Both the position numbers and the translations under genes were made by a program. The notes beneath the pieces are model-generated. The model had not been told where the DNA came from, did not search any database, and saw nothing but the letters and a program-made list of their open reading frames with translations. A DNA stretch of 64,000 bases from NCBI GenBank assembly GCA_964369755.1, contig CAYJFY010000005.1, positions 31,175 through 95,174 on the forward strand, written 5' to 3'. The stretch is from CAUPWF01 sp964369755 (lineage in GTDB: Bacteria; Bacillota; Clostridia; Lachnospirales; Lachnospiraceae). This document shows positions 9,029 to 19,292 of this stretch, piece after piece; positions within the stretch are counted from its first letter, which is position 1; the number at the start of each line of letters is the position of its first letter.

Positions 9029-10744
9029 TTAATTCGAAACACTTTTTTCCATATCTCTACATATCTTGCGAACCGTTTCCATACTTCCGCCCTTTGCACC
9101 ATAATAATACTTAATCTTCGGCTCTGTTCCCGACGGTCTCACGCAAAACCATGCATCGTCTTCCAACTCATAATATAGCACATTAGATTTCGGCAACTGC
9201 ATCTTCTCCACTTTACCTTCCCCTAATACATGCCGTTCACCAGATGCATAATCACGGAACGCAATTACCTTAAGTCCAGCTAGTTTCTGTGGAACATCTC
9301 TGCGATACCCTTCTACCAATGCCTGGATCTGTGCCACTCCATCTTTCCCCTCTAGTGTCTGTGTCAACAGCCCTTCCTGATAATATCCATATTTTTCGTA
9401 GAGTTCCTGTAATTTCCCCCACAGTGACATGCCTTGTTCTGCATAATATGCTGCCGCATCACATAATACCATCACTGCGCTAATAGCATCTTTATCACGT
9501 GCATAGGTTCCAGCTAAACAACCATAGCTTTCTTCAAAGCCAAATTCATAGGTTCCCTCTCCTATTTCTTCGAACAACTTGATTTGCTCTCCGATATATT
9601 TAAACCCAGTTAACGTTTCGATACATTTGATTCCATATGCTTCCGCAAGAGCATCTGCCATATTGGTTGTGACAATAGTTTTTATAATGGTACTATCCTC
9701 TTTCAAGAGGTCTTGTTGTTGTTGTTTCTCTAGAATATATTCACACATTAGTATTCCAGACATATTTCCCGTAAGAGCTTGATATTCTCCTTCTCCGTCT
9801 TTCACATACACCCCCAACCTATCTGCATCTGGATCTGTCGCTAGTATCATGTCAGCTCCAACTTCCTTTGCTAGTTTCAGCCCTAATTCAAATACTGCGG
9901 GATCCTCTGGATTGGGATATGCTACCGTCGGGAATTCTCCATCTGGCAACTCCTGCTCCTCTACCACATAAGTATTCGCAAATCCTATCTCTGCTAGCAC
10001 TCTCTGAACAGGTCGATTTCCGGTTCCGTGAATCGGCGTATAGACAATTTTTATCTGATCTGCCATATTTTGAATACTGCTCGGACTCAAGATAAGTTTT
10101 TTTATTTCTTCTATATATTCCCGATCGATTTCAGAACCAATCATAGTAAGTAATCCAGATTTCTCGGCTTCATCTCTAGATACGCTTTTCAACTGTTCAT
10201 AACCTTCAATCCGATTCACTTCACCAATAATTTCTCGGTCTAATGGTGCAGTAATCTGTGCTCCATCCTCCCAATACACCTTGTATCCATTATACTGTGG
10301 TGGGTTATGGCTGGCAGTAATGACCACACCTGCAATACAAGATAATTGTCTAACCGCAAATGACAGTTCTGGCGTAGAGTGAAGACAATCAAACAAATAT
10401 GTTTTAATTCCATTGGCAACAAGACATAACGAAGTAGCAAGTGCAAATTCTTGCGACATCCGTCGCGAGTCATACGCAACTGCAACTCCTTTATCCTGTC
10501 CGCCTTTTTTTATAATATAGTTTGCAAGCCCCTGTGTGGCTTTGCGAACTGTATAGATATTCATCCGATTCGTTCCAGCCCCCAATATACCACGCAATCC
10601 ACCGGTTCCAAATTCCAAATCCCGATAGAATCGTTCCTCTATCTCTCTTTCATCCCCTTGGATTGCTAACAGTTCCTTCTTCGTCTCCTCATCAAATACG
10701 GGTGACATACACCACTGATTATAACTGATATTTGCATTTGTCAT
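9029..10744 (-). CDS. Phosphohexomutase (phosphoglucomutase/phosphomannomutase)
   Basis: 571 residues. The alpha-D-phosphohexomutase superfamily is shown by the active-site serine loop TASHNP (near residue 145), the metal loop DPDADR (near 310), the sugar-binding loop GFEESYG (near 405) and the phosphate loop RPSGTEPKIK near the C-terminus. Length and loops fit the PgcA-type phosphoglucomutase/phosphomannomutase of Firmicutes. It directly follows manC and overlaps its end, so the likely job is mannose-6-phosphate to mannose-1-phosphate for GDP-mannose, though glucose-1-phosphate is equally possible. The frame is open to a GTG at 10750, but ATG at 10744 lies ten bases after GAGGAG and is preferred. 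It ends the third transcription unit; a promoter follows at once. Confidence 0.88.
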   Translation of the reverse strand: MTNANISYNQWCMSPVFDEETKKELLAIQGDEREIEERFYRDLEFGTGGLRGILGAGTNRMNIYTVRKATQGLANYIIKKGGQDKGVAVAYDSRRMSQEFALATSLCLVANGIKTYLFDCLHSTPELSFAVRQLSCIAGVVITASHNPPQYNGYKVYWEDGAQITAPLDREIIGEVNRIEGYEQLKSVSRDEAEKSGLLTMIGSEIDREYIEEIKKLILSPSSIQNMADQIKIVYTPIHGTGNRPVQRVLAEIGFANTYVVEEQELPDGEFPTVAYPNPEDPAVFELGLKLAKEVGADMILATDPDADRLGVYVKDGEGEYQALTGNMSGILMCEYILEKQQQQDLLKEDSTIIKTIVTTNMADALAEAYGIKCIETLTGFKYIGEQIKLFEEIGEGTYEFGFEESYGCLAGTYARDKDAISAVMVLCDAAAYYAEQGMSLWGKLQELYEKYGYYQEGLLTQTLEGKDGVAQIQALVEGYRRDVPQKLAGLKVIAFRDYASGERHVLGEGKVEKMQLPKSNVLYYELEDDAWFCVRPSGTEPKIKYYYGAKGGSMETVRKICRDMEKSVSN

Positions 10745-12029
10745 GTACACTTATCTCCTCACCAATCTGTACTTCCATTATCTTTAATTCAGAATCTGCT
10801 GATATGGTATGCTTGACGCCTGCTGGCATCTCAATCACATCCCCTGCTTCGACCACTCGCTCAACTCCATCTACGATTGCACGTCCAGTCCCCGACAATA
10901 CCATCCATATCTCATCACGGCATTCATGACTATGATAGTTCATTCCTCTTCCTTCACTTAACGTAACCTTGATTGTCATGCTGCCTTCTTCCACATCGAT
11001 TACTTCATATTCTCCCCATGATTTTTCAGCAAACATTACTTGATCATTTAGATTCTCCACATATGGTTTAATATGACTACTTTGTTCCTTGTCAGAAATC
11101 AAAATCCCGTCACTACTAGCCGCAATAATCATATCTTTTGTTCCCATGCAGAGAATCGGAATATTTAATTCATTTATGATATTGGTGGATTCACATGTAT
11201 CATTCATCACAGCTTTTCCTATGATTTTCTCAGACATTTCATCCGCTAATGTGTTCCAAGTCCCAATATCCTTCCACTCCCCAGCAAATCGCATCACATC
11301 GATTTTCTTCTCTTTCTCAACCACTGCGTAATCAAAGCTAATTTTCTCTAAGTCTTCATATCTATCATATAAATCCTTATAGGAAGTGAAATCAATTAAT
11401 TTTCTTGCGATATCTAGAACATACCCTATCTTAAATGCAAACACTCCACAATTCCACAACGCACCCTCTTGGATATATTCGATTGCAGTTCTCTCATCCG
11501 GTTTTTCTTTAAAAGCTTCTACTCTACTATATTTCTCTCCTGTTGTCGGAAGAATATATCCATATTTCTCACTTGGATAAGTTGGTTCGACCCCCATCAA
11601 TGTCAGATTCGCCTCATTCTCACATGCATACAGATATAAATCATTGATTGCCTTAAAATAATCATCATTCACATATGGATCAACCGGGCATACAATAACC
11701 GTTTCCTCTAGCCCAAGCTCTTTCTCACTATGCAAATACGCAGTAGCAAGTGCTATAGCAGGAAATGTATCCCGTCTAGCTGGCTCTACACATACAGCAG
11801 CATCTTCCCCTACCTGATTCTTAATTGCACTCACTTGTGTTTTGCTCGTAGCCACGGAGATATTAGCCGCCTCATCCGTCTTCTTGATTTGGCGATAAAC
11901 CCTCTGCAACATGGATTCATAGACAGCCTCATCATTCTTAAATAGTTTAATAAACTGCTTCGACCTAATATCATTGGACAATGGCCACAGTCTTTTTCCA
12001 CTTCCCCCAGAAAGTAATATAATATTCAT
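10719..12029 (-). CDS. manC: Mannose-1-phosphate guanylyltransferase (type II, with cupin domain)
   Basis: 436 residues. The N-terminal nucleotidyltransferase domain begins with LLSGGSGKRLWPLS (the GXGXRLWPLS pyrophosphorylase loop), and EKPDERTA contains the substrate loop. Residues 340-430 are a cupin (MNYHSHECRDEIW, EMPAGVKHTIS) as in bifunctional ManC/phosphomannose isomerase proteins. It makes GDP-mannose from mannose-1-phosphate and GTP, and perhaps also isomerises fructose-6-phosphate. A strong AGGAGG sits five bases before the ATG. The mutase gene downstream overlaps the manC 3' end, implying translational coupling. No GDP-mannose dehydratase is seen, so GDP-mannose itself is the likely donor for glycosyltransferases in this locus. 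Confidence 0.92.
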   Translation of the reverse strand: MNIILLSGGSGKRLWPLSNDIRSKQFIKLFKNDEAVYESMLQRVYRQIKKTDEAANISVATSKTQVSAIKNQVGEDAAVCVEPARRDTFPAIALATAYLHSEKELGLEETVIVCPVDPYVNDDYFKAINDLYLYACENEANLTLMGVEPTYPSEKYGYILPTTGEKYSRVEAFKEKPDERTAIEYIQEGALWNCGVFAFKIGYVLDIARKLIDFTSYKDLYDRYEDLEKISFDYAVVEKEKKIDVMRFAGEWKDIGTWNTLADEMSEKIIGKAVMNDTCESTNIINELNIPILCMGTKDMIIAASSDGILISDKEQSSHIKPYVENLNDQVMFAEKSWGEYEVIDVEEGSMTIKVTLSEGRGMNYHSHECRDEIWMVLSGTGRAIVDGVERVVEAGDVIEMPAGVKHTISADSELKIMEVQIGEEISVHDKCKYQL

Positions 12030-12061
12030 GTTCTCCTCCTTGGCTACTTAATTTTATAAAA

Positions 12062-14536
12062 TCACTTATACACTACCTTATAGATATATAGACCATCCAA
12101 CTCATCATAGTATATAAACTCTGTACTTAACTCTTCCGTATCGAGTGAGAATTCTTCTCCACTCATAATATACTTCACATCCCATACGTCAATATCATCC
12201 TGGCTTAACTTAACTGTCATCGCATCCCCATAGTTAAGTATAAACTCTGTTTCACCCTCTATAATCTCCAGACTCACATGCGCATAACGATTGTACACAT
12301 CCTCATATTCTCCTGTTGGATCTAGCGGTGCATAGAGGTCAAATCTAGGCGGGTAATTGAGATAATTAACGCACTCTACGCCCTGTGCATTGACATACTT
12401 CGGCAAGACAGTGCCTCCTAGAACAATCCATCTACCACTATCTTCTTCATCAATCCTACGTATTTCCTCAGCGAGTGGAGTGCTCGTCATCATATCAACT
12501 CCTGCGTTCAACGGATTGACAAATGCACCACACCATAACGTTACCACGAGATAGACAGTGATAAATAGCTTCTTGTAACCAAATATCACTAGATTAATGA
12601 GCATAAACACTCCTGTTAGAATCACTATCGCATGTGTAATTCCTAAGAAGTTCAATACATTGCGATAACTGAACAAGAACGCCCCTAATATGATTGCCAT
12701 ACTTGCATTGATGCATACTGTCTTCACGGCAAATTGCTTGCTCTTTATCGGTACTTCTCTAACGTAATAATAAGATTGGAAGATCAATAATAGAGTAGAG
12801 ATCAACCCGAATATCGTGTTAATCCGTACCTCCATTGAATAGCTGAACAATGTGATTCCTGCAATGATATCAGGGAATCCGATGAACATATACACCATCA
12901 TTACCAATGCCAAGCCCTGTAATGTCACGATAATCTTGTTCTTCCGAAATTGCTTGAAGTTCGCCACAAAAAACACGAATGGAAATGGGAACAATGTGAT
13001 AAATGATGATGCCTCGGATAAATTCAAAAACGAAATTTCTCTGTATGGTGTCAATGGCATGGCCAAGTAATGGATCAAATACGTCGGGTCAATCTGACCT
13101 CCCGCTATGAATCGCATTCCCGGATATACCGTATTCATAGTTGCTTCTACAAATTCACTCTGGGAAATCGTATAGCACACGCCGAAGAATGCTAACCATG
13201 CCAGAGTTGCTCCGATATAGATGAGGTCTGTCTTTCGGAACCTCACCTCTTTATTCTTGACAAAGATTGCAATGGTTGCGAAGAGTCCTAGATACACCAG
13301 TGGCACGTCCCAAGCCGGATACACTGTAACCACCATCCATGATATCGTCAATCCGAGACCAATCGCACACAATACCTTCTGATATACTTTCTTCACACAG
13401 AAGAAGTAGTAGAACAGTGCAACCAAGGCGAATATTCTCCCTGTCCTCCCTGGACCGATCCACCACACGTGCTCTGGTGCCAGCGCAACAATAAAACTCG
13501 CTACCAATGGCAACACATGGCTGTCCTTCATGAAAATTCGGAAGAACAGATATCCAAAGAAGAACGCGAAGACATATGGGAACAAACTATAGAAGGAAAA
13601 TGCATTCCCCAATGGAAGTATGGCAAACCCTACCTTCTCTAAGTTCGAATAATACGTAACTGTATCGAAGAGATCTTCATTCCCCCTATTTTCCTTGTAG
13701 ACATCGTCGAAGATATCGGCCAATCCAAGATATTCATCGGAACGAATTGCGCGAGACACTCCCAGTGTCTGATCTCCAACAGACTCTATATTATGAGGAA
13801 TCGCACGGTTGTACTGTTGCATACTACTCAGATTCACTTGCAGTAATACCAATAGTGCATATACAACGAGAACAAAAACAGCCACTCGCTTCACACTGAG
13901 CCATCCATCGATATGAGTTCTAACATACATCGCTTTTCCCATCACTTCCTTGCGATGTTTGATTCCATATATTATCATGACAAGCACTCCAAATAGTATG
14001 ACTGCCATGACAACAGACTGAATAAACAACACTGGATTCACTCCACTGTGTTGAGAATCAAAATAAACTCCCTCGAGGACAAATCCAACCTCTTCTTCAT
14101 TCCCAATATCTAGTCGAATATCTGAATAGGTTCTGCAAGGCGGTACGAACACAACTTCTGTCTCTCCTGCCTGGACCGAAACAGACAAGCTGTCTCTTTC
14201 ATTGAGGCCAGCACCATATACATCATAGAATAAATGTATATTAATATCCTGCTCTAGGGGCTCTTGAAATTTTATCCCTACTGCATTTAATGGTTGATCA
14301 TATTGAAAATACATCTGTGGATCTTCTGTCATGGCCACATACTGATTACCTTCCACCTCATATCCTGTTTGTGTAAGGGTTTCTACTTTTTTAAATCCTT
14401 CGTATTCCTCGAATGACCCTCGTACATTGCTTGTGTACAAAGGCTCATTCCCATATGCGAATACTCCAGCTCCAACTAGTGCTAGAATAGCCACGAGCCC
14501 TATCAATATAATTTTCCAACTTCTACTCTTCATCAT
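12062..14536 (-). CDS. Large polytopic membrane protein with exported N-terminal domain, GT-C-like
   Basis: 824 residues. A signal-anchor helix (residues 8-27) is followed by an exported domain of about 140 residues that looks like a beta-sandwich, a second helix near 175, a third near 215, an acidic outer loop (SDEYLGLADIFDDVY, near residues 265-280), and roughly ten further helices up to about 680; the last 140 residues are soluble and exported. Acidic residues in the first large loop before a helix bundle are typical of GT-C glycosyltransferases, but I do not recognise the family. The start ATG overlaps the stop of the preceding tandem GT2 gene by four bases (ATGA), so the two are probably made together. 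It could transfer sugars outside the membrane or act as a polymerase; neither is shown. Confidence 0.85.
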   Translation of the reverse strand: MMKSRSWKIILIGLVAILALVGAGVFAYGNEPLYTSNVRGSFEEYEGFKKVETLTQTGYEVEGNQYVAMTEDPQMYFQYDQPLNAVGIKFQEPLEQDINIHLFYDVYGAGLNERDSLSVSVQAGETEVVFVPPCRTYSDIRLDIGNEEEVGFVLEGVYFDSQHSGVNPVLFIQSVVMAVILFGVLVMIIYGIKHRKEVMGKAMYVRTHIDGWLSVKRVAVFVLVVYALLVLLQVNLSSMQQYNRAIPHNIESVGDQTLGVSRAIRSDEYLGLADIFDDVYKENRGNEDLFDTVTYYSNLEKVGFAILPLGNAFSFYSLFPYVFAFFFGYLFFRIFMKDSHVLPLVASFIVALAPEHVWWIGPGRTGRIFALVALFYYFFCVKKVYQKVLCAIGLGLTISWMVVTVYPAWDVPLVYLGLFATIAIFVKNKEVRFRKTDLIYIGATLAWLAFFGVCYTISQSEFVEATMNTVYPGMRFIAGGQIDPTYLIHYLAMPLTPYREISFLNLSEASSFITLFPFPFVFFVANFKQFRKNKIIVTLQGLALVMMVYMFIGFPDIIAGITLFSYSMEVRINTIFGLISTLLLIFQSYYYVREVPIKSKQFAVKTVCINASMAIILGAFLFSYRNVLNFLGITHAIVILTGVFMLINLVIFGYKKLFITVYLVVTLWCGAFVNPLNAGVDMMTSTPLAEEIRRIDEEDSGRWIVLGGTVLPKYVNAQGVECVNYLNYPPRFDLYAPLDPTGEYEDVYNRYAHVSLEIIEGETEFILNYGDAMTVKLSQDDIDVWDVKYIMSGEEFSLDTEELSTEFIYYDELDGLYIYKVVYK

Positions 14537-16344
14537 CTAAATGTAAAATCCTCTCTATCTAATGCTAGATGTGGGTTATAGTATGGATCTCCTCTACGTA
14601 CCACATCCCCCCAGCGTTCTTCGAATGCTTCTCTCTCCTTCGCATAGCGTGCTTGCTTCTCTGGGGTATCTTCATACCCTCTACTAAACGACTCATGATG
14701 ATACAGTTCTGCATGTGGCGTCCAGCAGATCAGGTATCCTGCTTCTCGGATGCGAAGCCCTAGGTCTACATCATTGCATGCCACCTTGAAGATTGGATCC
14801 AGCCCCCCTAATTCCTCATAGAGTCTGCGTTTCACCATCATACATGCCCCTGTTACTCCCGACAAGTTCTGTGCACAGATGAGCCTTCCCATATATCCAG
14901 CTTCTCCGCGTTTTGCTCCCTTATGCACATGTCCTGCATAGCCACCGATCCCGATGATCATTCCCGCATGCTGAATCATATCATTCGGATAATACAACAT
15001 CGCTCCAGTCGCTCCAACATCCTCCCGTTGATTATACATCAGCATCTCTTCGATCCAATTCGGTGTAATCACCTCAATATCGTTGTTCAATAAGATGATC
15101 TGCTCTCCCTTGCTCTGCTCCACTCCATAGTTATTTACATTCGGATAATTGAATTCCTTGTCCCACACAACTACTTTGATCTGTTCCACGGATTCCAAAG
15201 TCTTGTAGTAATCGAATGTTTTCTGCTCTGTACTATTATTTTCTACAATAATGATTTCTATATTTTTATAAGTCGACTTCAGCAAGATCGAATCAATACA
15301 TTGTTTCAATGTTTCGCTACAGTCCTTATTCCCGATCACAATAGACACCAACGGATTGCCGCGCAGTGGATAGTGGATGCGATATGCCGTCTCGATCTTC
15401 TTTGTACTCTCTACAACAGCCCCTTCGATCCCAACCCTCTTCAGATGAGCTCCTACTGCACGAATCCCCGCATCGATCGCATAATTCTTAGCCCCTATTC
15501 CAGAGGCTACAGAAGCCGCATGACTTCTCCAATAATAGAGTATCTTCGGCACATGTGTGATGTGCTCCGCATGTTCGCTAAGCCTCAAGATAAAATCATG
15601 ATCCTGCGAACCATCGAACTCGCTGTTGAATCCACCAATAACGTCATACAATTGTCGACTAAATACAGTGAAGTGGCAGATATAATTGTTCGCTCGAATA
15701 TTATCGATTCCAAAATCCGGCTTTACATGTAGGTTAATTATGCTTCTCGTCTTCCCATCGAACACACTTTCATCACAATATAGAAAATCCGCATCATGCT
15801 CAGTAATTTCCTTCATGTAGTAATATAGCACCGATGGATGTAGCAGGTCATCGTGGTCGAATAAACCGATGTAGTCTCCCGTTGCCATCGCCATTGCAGC
15901 ATTCGTATTCTCTGAGATCCCGTAGTTTTTCGCTAGTTTTTGATACTTGATCCGTGAGTCTTGGTTCCCATACTGCATGCAGATCTCTCCCACATACCCA
16001 TGTTGCTCATCACTGCCATCTGCTAGACACAGTTCCCAGTTCGAATAAGTCTGATGAACCACAGACTCCATCATCTCAATCAGGTATTCCCTCGGCGTAT
16101 TGTATAATGGTGTTACAATACTAATCTTGACTGGTCGATTAAATACGGTCTCTCTCTGCAATGTATCTACCTTTTTATCGAGTTGCATCTCCAGTGTGAA
16201 TTTTTTCATCCGCTCCAACCGATCCTTACGGTGTATGATACGCATGAGCAATTCTCGAAATCCAAACTCTTTTAATACCCACATCGCCCTATAGGGCAGT
16301 CGGGTAATTGAATTCGTCCTCAGAAAGTTTTTTATCTTATTCAT
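14533..16344 (-). CDS. Tandem-domain family 2 glycosyltransferase
   Basis: 603 residues with two GT2 domains. The first (about 70-310) has VKISIVTPLYNT, an acidic ADGSDE and the metal site FDHDDLLHP; the second (about 330-585) has LVSIVIGNKDC, IIIVENNSTE and LLNNDIEVI, followed by a WbbL/RfbF-like tail (HHESFSRGY). Both catalytic acid sets look intact, so one protein could add two sugars or an alternating pair. It is cytoplasmic, with no membrane helix. AGTGAGGAAG precedes the ATG. It lies 16 bp after another GT2 gene and overlaps the large membrane protein by four bases. The specificity is unknown. Confidence 0.9.
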   Translation of the reverse strand: MNKIKNFLRTNSITRLPYRAMWVLKEFGFRELLMRIIHRKDRLERMKKFTLEMQLDKKVDTLQRETVFNRPVKISIVTPLYNTPREYLIEMMESVVHQTYSNWELCLADGSDEQHGYVGEICMQYGNQDSRIKYQKLAKNYGISENTNAAMAMATGDYIGLFDHDDLLHPSVLYYYMKEITEHDADFLYCDESVFDGKTRSIINLHVKPDFGIDNIRANNYICHFTVFSRQLYDVIGGFNSEFDGSQDHDFILRLSEHAEHITHVPKILYYWRSHAASVASGIGAKNYAIDAGIRAVGAHLKRVGIEGAVVESTKKIETAYRIHYPLRGNPLVSIVIGNKDCSETLKQCIDSILLKSTYKNIEIIIVENNSTEQKTFDYYKTLESVEQIKVVVWDKEFNYPNVNNYGVEQSKGEQIILLNNDIEVITPNWIEEMLMYNQREDVGATGAMLYYPNDMIQHAGMIIGIGGYAGHVHKGAKRGEAGYMGRLICAQNLSGVTGACMMVKRRLYEELGGLDPIFKVACNDVDLGLRIREAGYLICWTPHAELYHHESFSRGYEDTPEKQARYAKEREAFEERWGDVVRRGDPYYNPHLALDREDFTFR

Positions 16345-16360
16345 TGTTTCTCTTCCTCAC

Positions 16361-17320
16361 TTATAATATTCCCTTTTTCACGAGCCGAATCACCCACCGA
16401 AACACTGCATTCGGTATGAGGGGACTCAATAGTTCAAAATAGATCGGAGATTTGTTATATCCTCGATACCTCCACATCGTCTTCATACTCTCGTAGTTTG
16501 CGCGTCTGAAGTAGCTACTTCTAGCCCTCATCCACGCGCTCAGCTCATCCAGCCTCTGTCTCACTTCTTGGAACCCTCCTAATCTACTCTTCGTAGCCGT
16601 GATTCGGTCCTGAAGCTCCAGGATTCGTACCTGATAATAACTGTTCTTATCTTCCACCGTGTTCAATAGCCCTGTTTGATTGGCTGCATGTCTCCTGTAG
16701 TATAATAGTGGCTCCGTCAGACTTTCGATGCTTCCATGCAAGGACGCATAGAGTGCTAGCCAATGATCGTGCACGAAGGATTCTTCGAAGGGAATTGCCG
16801 CCTTCGCAATCTCACTGCGAATCAACATCGTACACCCGACTACAAAATTACTCATCAATAGCCTCGGTGCTAATCCTTCCCCTTCATAAAATTGATGCCG
16901 CTTATTGACATATGAGAAGGAATGAGCCACAACACTTCCCTCTCCATCTATAATATGCATATCCGAACACACCAATGGAGAGCCTGTCTCTTCGAGCTTC
17001 GACACACATCGGCTGATCTTGTCCCTACACCAGATGTCATCTTGATCGCAGTATGCGAGATACCTTCCCTCTCCTAACTCTGTCAGCTTCTCGAACACCT
17101 TGGTGGAGCCCAGATTGACTGTTCCACGAATCAAACGATATGGAAACCTAGTAATACAGTTTCTTACGATTGCTTCATTCATCGGTGCCTCTGGACAATC
17201 ATCCCATATGATTAATTCGATATTCTCATACTCTTGATCATTCAGTGAATTCAGTTGTTTGACCAGCCACTCTTCATTCGGCTTGTAGACCGCCATCAGT
17301 ATGGATACCAATGGTTTCAT
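16361..17320 (-). CDS. Family 2 glycosyltransferase (rhamnosyltransferase-like)
   Basis: About 319 residues. The GT2 fold starts PLVSILMAVYKPN, with IIWDDCPE, and the metal site is YCDQDDIW; the Q between the acids is frequent in RfbN/WbbL-like rhamnosyltransferases. A later VHDHWLAL is the usual acceptor-side aspartate region. The frame is open upstream to 17368, but GT2 proteins of this class begin at the MKPLVSIL methionine (17320). The longer form would overlap the preceding gene by 95 bp, this one by 47; an ATG at 17341 is a second choice. No dTDP-rhamnose genes are in the window, so the sugar is not settled. Confidence 0.85.
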   Translation of the reverse strand: MKPLVSILMAVYKPNEEWLVKQLNSLNDQEYENIELIIWDDCPEAPMNEAIVRNCITRFPYRLIRGTVNLGSTKVFEKLTELGEGRYLAYCDQDDIWCRDKISRCVSKLEETGSPLVCSDMHIIDGEGSVVAHSFSYVNKRHQFYEGEGLAPRLLMSNFVVGCTMLIRSEIAKAAIPFEESFVHDHWLALYASLHGSIESLTEPLLYYRRHAANQTGLLNTVEDKNSYYQVRILELQDRITATKSRLGGFQEVRQRLDELSAWMRARSSYFRRANYESMKTMWRYRGYNKSPIYFELLSPLIPNAVFRWVIRLVKKGIL

Positions 17321-19292
17321 TTCTTCTTTTTTTAATCCCATAAATTCTATCCATATCATCGAGCACATTCTTCAGTCCATAGTTCTCCACACTGCCTGCT
17401 CCACGCTCTCCTATTTCTTCTCTTAACGCTCTATGTTCCACTAGATTCCCAATCGCACTGCTCCAACCATCTACTTCGTTTGGTTCAACCAAGAATCCTG
17501 TCTTTCCTTGAGCAATCAGATCACTGCAGCCCCTTACATTACCCGCAATACATGGAGTTCCACTGGCCATGGCCTCAACCAATGCCACAGGCAACCCTTC
17601 CTGTCTCGACGGGAAGCAGAAGAGATCGGCACACTGACACAATTCTGGAATATCTACACGAAACCCTAACAGGTGCACTTGATGTTCTATCCCCAGTTCC
17701 TCTGCTAATTGTAACAGATGCCCTTCTAATTCTCCACATCCCGCAATATAGTAATGCAGATTCGGCTTGTTTAATTCCTTCACTGCTCGCAAGACCACCT
17801 CATGATTCTTGCGCGGAGTCAATTCTCCCACGGATAATATCATGATCTCTGCCTCTGTTACACCAAGCTCTGTTCGTTTCTGCGCGCGAACGCTCTGCAC
17901 ATTTTGAAACCGTCCTAGATCAATTCCGACACCAGGCACATATTCGATCCTCTTAGCCTTCATACGACGTCTAGCCAGGAGATTGTCTTCTCGGTTCATG
18001 GTGATCAACACATCAGTCCATCGCGAGACCAACTTCTCGATGGGATAGAACAGGATCCAATTCCCCTTCGAAGCCCCTCGGTAAAAATGAAAGCCGTGAG
18101 CCGTGTAGAATACTCTAGTTCCTCTCTTTCTCGCCTGACGTGCAGCCAATCGAGTCAAGATTCCACCAACCGGTGTATGACAATGAATCAACTCGAATCT
18201 ATGACTGCGAATCACTTCCCTTAGCTGCCTATATGCTCGCAGATTCCCTATGGAGAATGGATTTCGATCAAATGCAATCTCTATGAATTCATCACAATGA
18301 GGAATCTCACAATCCTCCCCCTCGTAATCGTCTCTTGCACACACATAGGTTCGATAACCCTTTTCTTGAAAGTATTTTAGGTATGGCAGATGAAATACAT
18401 TGATATGCTTCTTCACCACCGTTGCTACAAAGAGCACAGACTTCTCTGTATCCTCTGTCCGCCAAATGGATTCTTCGAATCCCACCTGATTATAATTCAT
18501 CTTGTATTCACTCAATTCCTTTGCATAGGTTAAGTCACCGAATACTTTCCCCATGACCCCGATATGCTTCTCACCGAATTGAATCAATGGATGAAACATC
18601 TTCGTAAGACGAATCTTCCTCCCATGAACTTTGCCAATCTGCTCTACCAGATCGGAAGTGTTCACATATTCCGCATTCTGAGGCATGAATATCCCACATT
18701 CTTCCTGCGCGATCATCCATCTGATGAATGCACACAGATTCTCGATATATATCATGGAACGTTGATTGGACACCTGTGGGAAGACCTTCGTCTTCCATAT
18801 CAATCGTGAAAGGGCTGTATAATTTCCCTTGCACCCTATTCCATACACCATAGGCGGTCTGATGATGCAGACGCGAAAGGATTCCTCTTCTAGTCCTTGC
18901 AGTTCCTCCTCTGCCCGCTTCTTTGATCTCCCATAGTAAGAACGGGGCTCTTCTATGGTATCTGCCGTGATGGCGCCACGCGTCATCCCATATACACTCA
19001 TGGTGCTTAGGAAGATGAACTGCTTCACTCCTTCACGTTTCGCCTTCTGTGCAATTGCCACAGGCAGTTCTCGATTCACCACATCATACAGCTCTTCCAT
19101 CTCGTCGCTTTCCTTGCGATGTACGATAGCTGCCGTATGAAGGATCACATCATAGGATGTAAAATTCATGGTCTGCCATTTGGAATCTCTCACAGAGACC
19201 TTGTCCACTTGATATTCCCCGTCGGTGTGAATATAACTCTGAAATGAAGTACCAATATAGCTATTCTCTCCTGTTATCAAGATGCGTATCAT
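17274..19292 (-). CDS. SDR sugar epimerase/reductase fused to GT4 glycosyltransferase
   Basis: 672 residues, two enzymes in one chain. Residues 1-275 are an extended SDR: ILITGENSYIG (NAD-binding), then STMSVYG and the catalytic YYGRSKKRAEE. Residues 285-665 are a GT4 of the EpsD/CapM class: KHINVFHLPYLKYF, HCHTPVGG, YTAHGFHFYRG, GELTPRKNHE, and the nucleotide site FPSRQEGLPVALVEAMASGTP. The start ATG directly follows the stop codon of the WbpM/CapD-like dehydratase. In Pseudomonas the pair WbpM plus the SDR WbpV makes UDP-QuiNAc; by analogy the SDR half may reduce the 4-keto sugar and the GT4 half use it. The domains are seen; the pathway is inferred. No stop or frameshift separates the halves. 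Confidence 0.9.
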   Translation of the reverse strand: MIRILITGENSYIGTSFQSYIHTDGEYQVDKVSVRDSKWQTMNFTSYDVILHTAAIVHRKESDEMEELYDVVNRELPVAIAQKAKREGVKQFIFLSTMSVYGMTRGAITADTIEEPRSYYGRSKKRAEEELQGLEEESFRVCIIRPPMVYGIGCKGNYTALSRLIWKTKVFPQVSNQRSMIYIENLCAFIRWMIAQEECGIFMPQNAEYVNTSDLVEQIGKVHGRKIRLTKMFHPLIQFGEKHIGVMGKVFGDLTYAKELSEYKMNYNQVGFEESIWRTEDTEKSVLFVATVVKKHINVFHLPYLKYFQEKGYRTYVCARDDYEGEDCEIPHCDEFIEIAFDRNPFSIGNLRAYRQLREVIRSHRFELIHCHTPVGGILTRLAARQARKRGTRVFYTAHGFHFYRGASKGNWILFYPIEKLVSRWTDVLITMNREDNLLARRRMKAKRIEYVPGVGIDLGRFQNVQSVRAQKRTELGVTEAEIMILSVGELTPRKNHEVVLRAVKELNKPNLHYYIAGCGELEGHLLQLAEELGIEHQVHLLGFRVDIPELCQCADLFCFPSRQEGLPVALVEAMASGTPCIAGNVRGCSDLIAQGKTGFLVEPNEVDGWSSAIGNLVEHRALREEIGERGAGSVENYGLKNVLDDMDRIYGIKKRRNETIGIHTDGGLQAE

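Noticed and set aside
15301..15732. 143-residue plus-strand open frame
   Set aside because: Antisense to the tandem GT2 gene; no start signal and low-complexity codon pattern.
16361..17368. Longer start at 17368 for the GT2 gene
   Set aside because: It would overlap the preceding gene by 95 bp and add a non-GT2 leader; the MKPLVSIL start fits the family.
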